Shown: positions 42,983-51,743 of the stretch, one piece after another
Layout of the letters: each line of letters starts with the position of its first letter
How positions within the stretch are numbered: position 1 is the stretch's first letter
NCBI RefSeq assembly: GCF_001477495.1
Contig: NZ_LDTF01000028.1
Span: 1 to 64,000 of the forward strand
Direction: 5' to 3'
From: Sphingomonas yabuuchiae
GTDB taxonomy: Bacteria; Pseudomonadota; Alphaproteobacteria; Sphingomonadales; Sphingomonadaceae
DNA length: 64,000 nt
Notes under the pieces: generated by a model
What the model saw: the letters and a program-made list of their open reading frames with translations, nothing else
The model's database searches: none
What the model was told of the DNA's origin: nothing
Made by a program: the position numbers and the translations under genes

Positions 42983-45142
42983 GTGCTGAACAGACGCCCT
43001 CAGGAAGCAAATGACGGCGAAGCCGTCGCAATGTCCGCTGGCCATCGCCGTCGCCTGGGCGATGTGGCGGCCGACCTTGGCTCCGCGTTGCGGCGTCGAA
43101 TCTGGCTGTTGCTGGGGATCGCGATCCCGCTCTTCGTGGTGGCGGTCATCGTCATTTCGATGCTGCAGCCGCGCTACGACGCGACCACGCGCATCCGGAT
43201 CGACCCGAGCCGCAACCCGATGGCGCAGGACCAGGCGCAGAGCATGGTCAATTCCGAGGCGATTGAGACCGAAATCGGGGTCATGACGTCGCTGGAACTG
43301 GCGCGCACCGTGGTGAAGACGCTGCATCTCGACCAGGACCCCACGTTCACGCGCGGCCTGCCCCCCGCCGGCCAGATGAGCGAGACCGAGCGTCTCAACA
43401 TCGTGGCGCGGCGTGTGATGCAGAATCTGGCGGTGGGCCGTGACAAGCTCAGCTACCTGATCGCGATGTCCTATCGTGCGCGGGACCCGAACAAGGCTGC
43501 CGATATCGCGAACGCCTTTGCCGACGATTACATCAAGCTGCGGGTCGGATCGCAGGTCGGGACCTCGGAGCGTCAGGCGGACTTCTTCCGCGATCGCCTG
43601 TCCGATCTGGGTCGCGAAGTCCGCGCGGCCGAGAGCGCGCTGGCAAGCTATCGTGCGCGCAACGGCATTTCGAGCAACACCACCGAGGGTACGGTGGTCG
43701 ACGAGCAGATCGGATCGCTGTCGTCGCAGCTCGCGACCGCCGAGGCGACCGCCGCTGCCGCCCGTTCCAAGGCGTCGATCGCCGCCGCCCAGGTGGCGCG
43801 CGGCGGGCTGGACGCCGTGTCGGAAGTCCGCAATTCGAACGTCATCTCCGATCTGCGCCGCCAGCGCGCCGAGATCATCCGCAACATGGGTGAGGTGCAG
43901 GCGCGCTACGGCGACAAGCATCCCGAATCGATCCGCGTCCGCGACCAGCTGAAGGCCGTCGATGCGCAGATCACCGACGAGGCGGCGCGGGTCGTCAACT
44001 CGCTGAAGGCCGATGCCAACGCCGCCGATGCGCAGGTCGCCTCGCTGCGGTCGAGCATGCGCGGCCTGGAAGGCGATCGCGCGAAGAACACCCGTGCCTC
44101 CGCCGAGGCGCTGGGTCTGGAACGCGAAGCCGCCAGCAAGCGGGCCGCCTATGACCGCATGTCGCAGCTGTCGCTGGACAGCACGCAGAGCGCGCGCGGT
44201 TCGATCGCGCAGGCCGAGATCGTCGATCGCGCGCGTCCGCCGAGCGCCCCGACCTCGCCCAATCGCAAGCTGCTGATCGTCCTGGCGGCGGTCGTCGCGA
44301 TCGCGACCGGGCTGGGCGTGGTGCTGGTCCTGGAGATGTTCCAGGGCGGCTTCCGCACCATCGCGGAGGTCGAGGACGAACTGAACCTGCCGGTGCTCGG
44401 CTCGATCCCGATCGAGGGCAGCCGTCGCCGGATCGGCAAGAGCGGCCGGTCGCCTGCCGATGGCGTGCTGGGCAATCGCGCCACCATGTATAGCGAGGCG
44501 ATCCGAAACGTCCGGGCATCGATCGTGGGCCATGGCCAGAGCGTGTCGCCGACCGTCGTCGCCTTCACCTCGGCGCTGCCGGACGAGGGCAAGACGACGC
44601 TGGCGTTGTCCTTTGCGCGCATGGCGGCGATCAACTCGATGCGCACGCTGCTGATCGACTGCGACCTGCGCAATGCTGGACTTCGCAAGATCACCTCGTC
44701 CTCGATTCCCGAAAACGACGTGATCCAGGTGCTCGAAGGCACGTGCCCGCTGTCGCAGGCGGTGGCGCCGGATCAGGTACCGGGGCTGGACCTGCTGGGG
44801 GTCAGCCAGCCGCTGTTCACCTCGCAGGACCTGTTCGCGCATGGTGCGATGGAGCGGCTGCTGGCCGAGGCCAAGAAGTCCTACGACCAGATCATCCTCG
44901 ATCTGCCGCCCGTCCTCGGCGTCGCCGATGCGCGGACGATCGCGACGATCGCCGACACGACCCCGCTGGTCGTGCGCTGGGGCAAGACGCCGCCCAAGGC
45001 CGTCAAGCTGGCGCTGACCGCGCTGGAAGGGGACGGCGCGGTGGTGCCCGGCATCGTCCTGTCGATGGTCGATCCGATGTCGGACGCGGTGGGCGGCTTC
45101 TATTACTCCAGCCGCTATGCCAAATATTACCAGTCGAACTGA
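42983..45142 (+). CDS. Wzc-like polysaccharide co-polymerase with tyrosine-kinase domain
   Basis: 719 residues from the GTG at 42983. An ATG 16 codons in (43031) is possible. The Wzz domain begins with a membrane helix near residue 40. A long coiled coil spans about 190-420 and a second helix lies near 430-450. The BY-kinase domain has Walker A ALPDEGKTTL near 533, Walker A' LLIDCDLR near 560, Walker B IILDLPP near 640 and a C-terminal tyrosine cluster YYSSRYAKYY. It controls chain length and export through autophosphorylation. Both parts are fused here, whereas gellan clusters have them as two proteins. Confidence 0.93.
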   Translation: MLNRRPQEANDGEAVAMSAGHRRRLGDVAADLGSALRRRIWLLLGIAIPLFVVAVIVISMLQPRYDATTRIRIDPSRNPMAQDQAQSMVNSEAIETEIGVMTSLELARTVVKTLHLDQDPTFTRGLPPAGQMSETERLNIVARRVMQNLAVGRDKLSYLIAMSYRARDPNKAADIANAFADDYIKLRVGSQVGTSERQADFFRDRLSDLGREVRAAESALASYRARNGISSNTTEGTVVDEQIGSLSSQLATAEATAAAARSKASIAAAQVARGGLDAVSEVRNSNVISDLRRQRAEIIRNMGEVQARYGDKHPESIRVRDQLKAVDAQITDEAARVVNSLKADANAADAQVASLRSSMRGLEGDRAKNTRASAEALGLEREAASKRAAYDRMSQLSLDSTQSARGSIAQAEIVDRARPPSAPTSPNRKLLIVLAAVVAIATGLGVVLVLEMFQGGFRTIAEVEDELNLPVLGSIPIEGSRRRIGKSGRSPADGVLGNRATMYSEAIRNVRASIVGHGQSVSPTVVAFTSALPDEGKTTLALSFARMAAINSMRTLLIDCDLRNAGLRKITSSSIPENDVIQVLEGTCPLSQAVAPDQVPGLDLLGVSQPLFTSQDLFAHGAMERLLAEAKKSYDQIILDLPPVLGVADARTIATIADTTPLVVRWGKTPPKAVKLALTALEGDGAVVPGIVLSMVDPMSDAVGGFYYSSRYAKYYQSN

Positions 45143-45866
45143 CGATCCTCGCCGCCGCCCGTCTCCCCGACGGCGGCGGCGATCCTGGGGTGTGGCGGGG
45201 CCGATCGGGATCGGCCTGGCGTTTGTCATGGGGCTGGCATTGTTCGATGTCGCCCGCCAGTCGGCGATCGTCGTCAGCCGGGCCAGGCTTGCGAACGACA
45301 CCGCGCCGAACCCCGACCAACCATGGGGCATTACGGCCCAGACCCTGCCGATCATCGGCTCTCCTGAACAGCAGATCCTTGACGCGCTCTGGACGGCGCG
45401 ACAGGCCGCCGCTCTGAAGCCTAGCGCGCATCGCGCGGCCCTGGTCGCCAGCGCGGTGGGCGAGGCATTGGAGGCTCGTCCAGCGCGTCCCGAATGGGGC
45501 GAGGCCGACCTCGTGCTCGCCTATGCGGCCAGCCTGGGGGACAGCGCGGCCGATCAACGCCTCGCGCGACAGGCGCTGGTGGCCAGCTATGGCAGCGCAC
45601 CCCTGCTTCACGATGCGGGCCTGTGGCGGATCGGTTACGGCGTGAAGGTCTGGCCGATGCTGGGCCGATCGACTCAGGACGCGATCATGAACGAAGGCGT
45701 GTGGATGCTGGGCGTCGACCAGAGTCGCTGGGCGCGGGTCTTCGACACGTTTCGCGCCAGCCCGGCCTATGTCCCGTTCATGCTCCGCTGGCGCACCATA
45801 TTGTCAGGCGCGCCCGAGAATCCGCCGGGCCTGTCCGAAGCTCAGGCCGACCAGCGTCAGGAATAG
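45117..45866 (+). CDS. Membrane-anchored hypothetical protein of the EPS operon
   Basis: 249 residues from the ATG at 45117, overlapping the Wzc-like gene by 26 bp. An Arg-rich N-terminus (DDPRRRPSPRRRRRSWG) precedes one membrane helix (GPIGIGLAFVMGLALFDVA). The rest is Ala-rich and helical and would be periplasmic. I do not recognise the family. Its last 63 bp overlap the 3' end of the convergent polymerase-like gene. Confidence 0.7.
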   Translation: MPNITSRTDDPRRRPSPRRRRRSWGVAGPIGIGLAFVMGLALFDVARQSAIVVSRARLANDTAPNPDQPWGITAQTLPIIGSPEQQILDALWTARQAAALKPSAHRAALVASAVGEALEARPARPEWGEADLVLAYAASLGDSAADQRLARQALVASYGSAPLLHDAGLWRIGYGVKVWPMLGRSTQDAIMNEGVWMLGVDQSRWARVFDTFRASPAYVPFMLRWRTILSGAPENPPGLSEAQADQRQE

Positions 45867-47156
45867 GGCGGCCGTCGCCGGAACCTCCAGCACGATATCG
45901 ACCATCGCGCCCAGCAGGATGATCGCCGCCGACGCGAGCAGCCCCGTCACATCGGTCCGCAACCGCCCGTAGAGCAGCGCCAGGCCGATCGCCCGCAGCA
46001 CGAAGGCGGCCGCGACGATATGGGCGAGCAGGAAGACGATGCCGCCCTCCAGCAGGAAATGCAGGACGATGTTGTGCGGCGAATTGACCATCCAGAGTTG
46101 CTGCGCGACGTCGATCGTGCCCGGGTAGCGCAGATTGACCATCGGGAAGCTGCCCAGGCCATAACCGCGCCACAGGGCGGCCGAGGCGATGTCGGCATAA
46201 TGGGTCCAGAGCAGCCAGCGCCCCGACGCCCCCTCCTGCATCGCGTCGAAACGGCTGCTGACCATCGCGGCGAGCGGGGTGGCAAGAAGGGTTAGCAGCA
46301 TCATGGCGACGACGACCGCCATGATGCCGCCGCTGCGCTGCCGTCCCCGGGCGCGGGCGACGCGCAGGGCGATGAGCAAGGCCGACATGGCGGCGACGGT
46401 CACGATCGTCGTGCGTGATCCCGTCGCGACGATCGCGCCCAAGGCCAGCGGCAGCATCGCGGCGCAGAACCAGAAGCGGACCTTGTCGCTGCGGCGGCGA
46501 ATCCCGTTGCGGCGGGGCGTGCGCAGGTCGAGCAAACGGCAAAAGGCGAGGAGCGCCACGACCGCATAGACATTGGCCGCCACATTGGCGTTGTTCAGCG
46601 TACCCATGAAGCGCGGGCCATGCGCCCGTTCCCAGAAGACGAAGAATCGCGTCTCGTCGTCCAGGCGCAACAACAGGCCCGCGATCAGGCCCAGGGCGAG
46701 AAACACGATCAGCCATTCATTGTCGCGCTCGAGCGAGCGACGCCGATAACCGATCAGTGCGGCTAGGGTGAAGACGAGGGTGTTGCCGATCAGGCCGATC
46801 AGCTGGTTCAGGATCAGGTCGGGGGCCAATGCACGGCCCAGGCCCGTGGCGGTACTGGTCCACCATCCCCAGAGCGCGGCCAGCGTCATGGCGGAGAATA
46901 CGGGCAGGAGCGCGCGGCCCATGTCGCGGGGGATCGGATCGCGGGCGATCTGCCAGAACAGCAGCATCGCCGCCGCCAGGCAGATCAGGCCCTTGCCAAG
47001 GCCATTGTCCAGCCCGCCGAACAAGAGCCCGACCCCCAGCAGGGCGGGCCAGATGGGTGCCGGGATGGCGGTCCGCGCGGCGCGGAAGGTGCGATGGACG
47101 CGCGGGCTTTCGATCGGCGTCCTATCGGACGGCGACGCATTCGCTGACGGTGTCAC
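45804..47156 (-). CDS. O-antigen ligase/polymerase-like membrane protein (third)
   Basis: 450 residues if the GTG at 47156 is used. No candidate start has a good Shine-Dalgarno, and an ATG at 47225 lies inside the upstream gene. About ten helices are present. The Wzy_C-type loop is EGASGRWLLWTHYADI and GYGLGSFPMVNLRYP, with VNSPHNIVLHFLLEGG after it. It is distinct from the two paralogues at 31932 and 34745. It follows the GH74-like gene with a short overlap and probably ligates or polymerises a glycan. Confidence 0.85.
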   Translation of the reverse strand: MTPSANASPSDRTPIESPRVHRTFRAARTAIPAPIWPALLGVGLLFGGLDNGLGKGLICLAAAMLLFWQIARDPIPRDMGRALLPVFSAMTLAALWGWWTSTATGLGRALAPDLILNQLIGLIGNTLVFTLAALIGYRRRSLERDNEWLIVFLALGLIAGLLLRLDDETRFFVFWERAHGPRFMGTLNNANVAANVYAVVALLAFCRLLDLRTPRRNGIRRRSDKVRFWFCAAMLPLALGAIVATGSRTTIVTVAAMSALLIALRVARARGRQRSGGIMAVVVAMMLLTLLATPLAAMVSSRFDAMQEGASGRWLLWTHYADIASAALWRGYGLGSFPMVNLRYPGTIDVAQQLWMVNSPHNIVLHFLLEGGIVFLLAHIVAAAFVLRAIGLALLYGRLRTDVTGLLASAAIILLGAMVDIVLEVPATAALFLTLVGLSFGQARRILGRA

Positions 47157-49509
47157 GACCAATCGGCACCGGTCGGCAGGGCGTCGGTTCGCCGTAAAGC
47201 CACCCCGATCCGGCATAGGCGACATAGACGCGGCCGAAATGGTCCGGGTCCGCGCCGATCGCCACCAGATCGGTCAGACGGCCGAGCGGCCGCTCCCCGA
47301 TCATCTGCCAGGTAGCGCCGTCGTCGATCGAGCGCCACAGGCCCGTTCGCCCCGAAATCTTTCCTGCGATATAGATGGTGGGGGTGGCATGGCCCGCCGC
47401 CGCCTTGCCGAAGGCGATATCGGTGGCCTGCTCCACCGGATCGAGCGTCTGCCACGTCATCCCCCCATCGCGGCTGTGCCGCAGCCCGTTATTCCCCGGC
47501 CCGCGTTGTCCGTTGGTGAAGAACCAGCGGTCCCGCACCCCCGGCATCGCGCGCAGCTTGGCACTATAGCCATTGGCGGGCGCTATATCACCCGCCATGA
47601 TCCGCGTCCAATGACGCCCGCCATCATCGGTACGCCACAAACCCTTCAGCGCCGCATTCGCTCCCAGGCCGCTATGGAACAGCAGGAAACGCCCCGGCAC
47701 CACCGGATCGGCGGCCAGGGTCCGCCGGACATAGGGATAGCGTTCATAAGATCCGGTAAAAGGCAGCACTTCGCCGGGCAGGACGACCCGCTGCCAGCTT
47801 TTGCCATTGTCGAGCGTGTAGAAGGGCGAGCGGCCGAAGGCGGGTTCCCATATTACATTGTCCGGGTCGCCCGACGACACCGCGATGGTGCCATAGGACA
47901 TGGCTTTGGGATCATCCGGCTTGGTGCCGGGCGGAACCGGCAGGGTCGGGAAGCGGTGCCAGGACGCGCCGCCATCGCGACTATAGCCCGCCAGGACCGT
48001 TTCGCCGTCCTCGAAGCAGCATTCGCGCGTGTCGGTGGCGTTGGTCACCAAGGCTTCGGGATGGCCCGCGCTCCAGGCCAGGTCCTGCGCGGCGATCAGC
48101 ACGCGGGGGCGCGGCCCCCAGGTCGTCGAGAAACGATCCAGATCGGCGCGCGCATGGATGCCGAAGTCCCAGGCCGTGAACAGAGGAATGCCGCCGGGGG
48201 GATGGGCGACGCCGGTCGCCACCAGCTCCTCGATGCCGCGCGCCTGGCTCGACCAGGTCAGCCACAATTTGCCGGGCGGCGGATCGGCGCGGAAGGGGCC
48301 GACGCCCGCCGAGGCCCAGAGCCGCCCCGGGACGACGGGATCCGGGATCACGTCGGCGACGATCAGCTTGTTGTTGAACGAAAGCGCGCTCAGCCAGGAC
48401 GGCTCGCTCGCCGGAGCGCCGCCTATGCGGGTCGGCACCGGCCACCAGCTGGCGCCATTGTCCCCCGACCGGAAGACCGATCCATAGGGCGAAAAGGCGT
48501 AGAGCCCGTCGTCGCGGGGATCGGCTACGACGGCGGCAACCTCGCGCTCCTGGCCGTTGCTGACGACGGGGTAGCGAGTCCAGCGGCCGCCATCGGCCTG
48601 CCAGACGGCATGGCCTTCCTGGTCGGCACCGCGGAAAACGCCGTGTCGGTCGAACCCGCCCCGGCGCAGCAATTGCGGGGAGGGGCCGTCCTTGGTGAGG
48701 GGGGCGAAGGTCCGCGCGGCCGGATCGGTCGACACGACCATGCCGATCCCCTGCGCCATGATCCAGGCGCGCGATCCGTCCGGCGTGAACCAGATGAGAT
48801 CGGGCCGCCCCTTGGTCTTTGCGGCGGTTTCGGGCGGCGCGGCGGGAATATCGGCGAGCCGTGCCCAGCTCACGCCGCCATCCTCGCTGCGCCACACCCC
48901 GTCGTTTTGGGTCGACAGCAGCACCAGGTCGGGATTGCGCGGCGATACGGCGAGGAACGGTCCAGTTATGCGATAGGGGCCGTTGGCGTCGAGGTCGAGC
49001 GGCACCCCCTGCGGCCAGGCGCGGACGAAATGCTGCCCACGATCGTCGGAGCGGAAGACGGCCTTCTGCATGGCCATATAGAGGCGCTCGGGGCGCGAGG
49101 GCGCCACGGCGATCTCATAGACGCCGCCCCATACCCAGTCGCTGTCACGCTCGGGCGCGGGCAAGGTCGCGGCCGTGGCCAGCTGCATCCACTGATCGCG
49201 ATCGGCATTCCACAGATAGGCCCCGGCGACATCGGTGCGCGCGACATGGGTCTTGCCGCGCGGATCGATCGCCTGGCCGGTGATGAAGCCGCCCCCGCCG
49301 ATCGCCACCGGCCGCCAGCCATAGCGTTCATTGGCGACGGGGCCGGTCGTGCCCGCCCGGGTCGGTCGCAGATCGGGCGAGGCAGGCGCCACCGACGCCA
49401 GCATCGCCCAACAGGCGGCGAGCATGATCCAAACGCCGCGCGCGGACCTGCGTCCGGGGGCCACTTTGCCGGGGGAAGTCCTTAGCGTCACGCTGCAACG
49501 CAATATCAT
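47122..49509 (-). CDS. GH74-like BNR-repeat glycoside hydrolase, exported
   Basis: 795 residues from the ATG at 49509. An ATG at 49425 would shorten the n-region. A basic stretch and a hydrophobic signal (MLAACWAMLASVAPA) come first. The double seven-bladed propeller has many BNR-type motifs (SDDRGQHF, SEDGGVSW, SGDNGASW, SRDGGASW, SIDDGATW). The GH74 start AIGGGGFITGQA and ARTDVAGAYLW supply Asp93, and TAWDFGIH supplies Asp448, matching the two catalytic Asp of xyloglucanases. The expected activity is endo-glucanase on a beta-1,4-glucan backbone. Its position in the EPS locus suggests trimming of the EPS, but plant xyloglucan is also possible. Confidence 0.85.
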   Translation of the reverse strand: MILRCSVTLRTSPGKVAPGRRSARGVWIMLAACWAMLASVAPASPDLRPTRAGTTGPVANERYGWRPVAIGGGGFITGQAIDPRGKTHVARTDVAGAYLWNADRDQWMQLATAATLPAPERDSDWVWGGVYEIAVAPSRPERLYMAMQKAVFRSDDRGQHFVRAWPQGVPLDLDANGPYRITGPFLAVSPRNPDLVLLSTQNDGVWRSEDGGVSWARLADIPAAPPETAAKTKGRPDLIWFTPDGSRAWIMAQGIGMVVSTDPAARTFAPLTKDGPSPQLLRRGGFDRHGVFRGADQEGHAVWQADGGRWTRYPVVSNGQEREVAAVVADPRDDGLYAFSPYGSVFRSGDNGASWWPVPTRIGGAPASEPSWLSALSFNNKLIVADVIPDPVVPGRLWASAGVGPFRADPPPGKLWLTWSSQARGIEELVATGVAHPPGGIPLFTAWDFGIHARADLDRFSTTWGPRPRVLIAAQDLAWSAGHPEALVTNATDTRECCFEDGETVLAGYSRDGGASWHRFPTLPVPPGTKPDDPKAMSYGTIAVSSGDPDNVIWEPAFGRSPFYTLDNGKSWQRVVLPGEVLPFTGSYERYPYVRRTLAADPVVPGRFLLFHSGLGANAALKGLWRTDDGGRHWTRIMAGDIAPANGYSAKLRAMPGVRDRWFFTNGQRGPGNNGLRHSRDGGMTWQTLDPVEQATDIAFGKAAAGHATPTIYIAGKISGRTGLWRSIDDGATWQMIGERPLGRLTDLVAIGADPDHFGRVYVAYAGSGWLYGEPTPCRPVPIGRDTVSECVAVR

Positions 49510-49572
49510 GGTCGGCCGCCCGTTGCACGGCCGATACGCGGCGAAGCGCCCGGCTTCGCCGCGAACCGTGGC

Positions 49573-51198
49573 TCAATAGGGTTTGATCGTGCCGGTCTGG
49601 GCCTGTCCGGCATAGGGAGACGCGGTCACTTGGGGCATGCCGTCCGGCGCGGTGACGTTGCGATAATAGATGGTCCCGCCCGAACCGCCGCCCTGCTGGT
49701 TGTTATAGGCCCCCAGGATATAGGTCATCGGTCCGATGACGGTCAGGCCGTCGACCCAGATTTTCGTCGTCTGCGGCCCCGTCTCGTTATAATAGCCCGC
49801 CGCGACCGCGACCGCCGCCGCTTTCGCGCCGTCCTTGGGAGGCGTGAGCAGTCCGCTCGCCTCCTGGGTCGCGCGGGTCGACGGGCCGACCGTCATTCCC
49901 AGGCGCCAGGACCGGGCATCGCCGATGTCGTGGACCGTCCGATTGGTGTTGAATCGATAGACGGTGTTGACGCTGACGCCGACCGAATGGCGATGCTGGG
50001 TCGAGGCGTTGGCGGAGCCGTCCTCGACCGTCTGGCCATAGCCGCCCCACTCGGCGATGCTATCCAGCTCGTACCAGGTGAAATAGCCGTTCTCGCTCGC
50101 CTCGGTCCCGGTGCCGAACGCATCGATGCCATAGTCCGAGATGACGCTGCGTTCCCAGACGACCGACCCCGCCGTGGTGAACAGGCTCGCGCCGTTGGTC
50201 ACATAGCCTTGATAGGTATCGACCAGCGAGATCGCCCAGGTCGAGCGGTTCGGCCATCCGTTGAGCTGGAAATATCCGCCCCATTGATCGACCTGCCGCA
50301 TGTAGAGTGAGAAATTCAGGTCGGGCGTGATCGCCAGATACAGCTGCCGCCCCGTCGCGCTGATATGCACATCGCCATCGGGCGCACGACCGTCGGACAG
50401 CCGCACCCAGAGCTTCTTGGCCGTGGTGTCGAGGAAAAAGGCGCCCTTGCCGAACCGATCGGCCGCCGCATTGATCTCGGCGATCGGATTGGCCGTGTTG
50501 GCGATCCCGTCGGTCGGAACCGGCAGCAGGCCCAGCGGCCTGCCGAACCGATTGGAATATTTCTCATCCCACATCGCCCGGTCGAGCGGCTGGTTGGTGT
50601 AGCTGGCGACGAAGACGCGGGGGTCCGCGGTCGCGGTGAAGCCGGGCAGGGCGGCCTCGTGCGAGGACACGACCTGTGCCGCCCGCGAGAATCGGCCGTC
50701 GCTGGCGGGCAGCGGCTGACCGGCCTTGTCGCAGGGTTCGATGACCAGGTTCCGTGCCCCGAGCCATGCCCCGAAATCGTCGGGGATACCGGCACCGTCG
50801 ACGCTGGTCGCCCGGTAGATGGCCGCCTGCGCGAGGATCCGGACGACCTGGGTCACGGGCTGCGCGCCCGCCCGCACCATGGCCTGGCGCAGGCTGCGGC
50901 AGCGCGTCGCCCAGCTGAGGCAATTGGCGCTGTTGTCGCCGCCCGGCCCGACATAGATGGTGACGGTCGGCGTCGGGCGCCGGGTCGTCACGTCGAAGCT
51001 GTGGCGATAGGTCCCATCCGGTCGCCGCGTGACGGTGAAGGGCGGCACATGGCCAAAGCCGTCCGGTGGCGGCACGACCTGCGTTCCCACCGGCTGGCCC
51101 CCGCCCGAGCCCGTTCGGACCAGATAGCGCGAGGCGGCACCGGCCGGACTGGCGATCCACGAGGCCAGCGCGGCCACGAGAAGGATGACGCCCCGCAT
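49573..51198 (-). CDS. Exported protein, probable right-handed beta-helix, function unknown
   Basis: 541 residues from the ATG at 51198, which shares ATGA with the upstream stop. The frame could be extended upstream, but that part is a shadow. The signal peptide is MRGVILLVAALASWIASPAGA. The body has many short strands and turns of the parallel beta-helix kind, with DYGIDAFGTGTEASENGY and FNTNRTVHDIG segments. No catalytic motif of a known lyase family is recognisable to me. It is coupled to the small exported protein upstream and lies 63 bp before the GH74-like gene, so a role on an extracellular glycan is likely. Confidence 0.75.
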   Translation of the reverse strand: MRGVILLVAALASWIASPAGAASRYLVRTGSGGGQPVGTQVVPPPDGFGHVPPFTVTRRPDGTYRHSFDVTTRRPTPTVTIYVGPGGDNSANCLSWATRCRSLRQAMVRAGAQPVTQVVRILAQAAIYRATSVDGAGIPDDFGAWLGARNLVIEPCDKAGQPLPASDGRFSRAAQVVSSHEAALPGFTATADPRVFVASYTNQPLDRAMWDEKYSNRFGRPLGLLPVPTDGIANTANPIAEINAAADRFGKGAFFLDTTAKKLWVRLSDGRAPDGDVHISATGRQLYLAITPDLNFSLYMRQVDQWGGYFQLNGWPNRSTWAISLVDTYQGYVTNGASLFTTAGSVVWERSVISDYGIDAFGTGTEASENGYFTWYELDSIAEWGGYGQTVEDGSANASTQHRHSVGVSVNTVYRFNTNRTVHDIGDARSWRLGMTVGPSTRATQEASGLLTPPKDGAKAAAVAVAAGYYNETGPQTTKIWVDGLTVIGPMTYILGAYNNQQGGGSGGTIYYRNVTAPDGMPQVTASPYAGQAQTGTIKPY

Positions 51199-51647
51199 CA
51201 GGGCACCCGCGACAGGTTGGCGGCGCAGCCGCTGGTCCCCGACAGATCGACGCGGACGATCGCGTTGGACCCCAGCGCCACCCCGACCGGCGCAGGGTCG
51301 GCGGCGGTGCGCGTCACGATCGTCTGGAAGCTGGCGCCATCGGCGGCCAGCACCTGAAGCGCGATCGTGCCATAGGCGGTGCAGCTTTGTCCGAACAGGT
51401 AATCGCCGCCATAGACGGTCTGCGCCGCCATCGCCGTGTTCCCGCTTGCCAGCAGGGCAAGGTCCTGGCGCGGCGCGACGGGCAGGGGATGCGCTTCGTC
51501 CACCGCCGTCCAGCCATTGCCGGGCGCGCCATATCCGATGGCGACGCCGGGGCTGTAACCACCGGGCAAGCGAACCTCCTGCGCGGCGGCGGGCGCGCAT
51601 CCCATCATGGCGATCGAGAGCCATAAGGCGCGAACCGATAACTTCAT
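51198..51647 (-). CDS. Small exported hypothetical protein
   Basis: 149 residues. The ATG at 51647 has GGGAG upstream. A signal peptide (LWLSIAMMGCAPAAAQ) is followed by a beta-rich body with two cysteines (GQSCTAYG and SGCAANL), which may form a disulfide. The family is not recognised. It is translationally coupled to the beta-helix protein, suggesting they act together outside the cytoplasm. Confidence 0.7.
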   Translation of the reverse strand: MKLSVRALWLSIAMMGCAPAAAQEVRLPGGYSPGVAIGYGAPGNGWTAVDEAHPLPVAPRQDLALLASGNTAMAAQTVYGGDYLFGQSCTAYGTIALQVLAADGASFQTIVTRTAADPAPVGVALGSNAIVRVDLSGTSGCAANLSRVP

Positions 51648-51743
51648 GCGACATCTCCCGTTGAAGGAGTGTTCCCTATATGTTCGTTCGGGACGTGTAG
51701 GACATCCCCTTTCCGCCAGCGGGACGCGATTGCGGCCCGGCGA

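Noticed and set aside
41069..45355. A 1428-codon minus-strand frame opposite the EPS export genes
   Set aside because: It is fully antisense to the Wza-like, barrel and Wzc-like genes and is very rich in Arg, His, Gln and Asp. It is a shadow of biased third-position G+C.
46768..49485. A 905-codon plus-strand frame opposite the GH74-like gene
   Set aside because: The GH74-like frame has propeller motifs and catalytic Asp positions. The plus frame has no recognisable domain.
51201..51654. Upstream extension of the 541-residue exported protein to 51654
   Set aside because: The extra 152 residues are Arg-rich shadow sequence over the small exported protein gene. The ATG at 51198 opens a signal peptide and overlaps the previous stop as ATGA.
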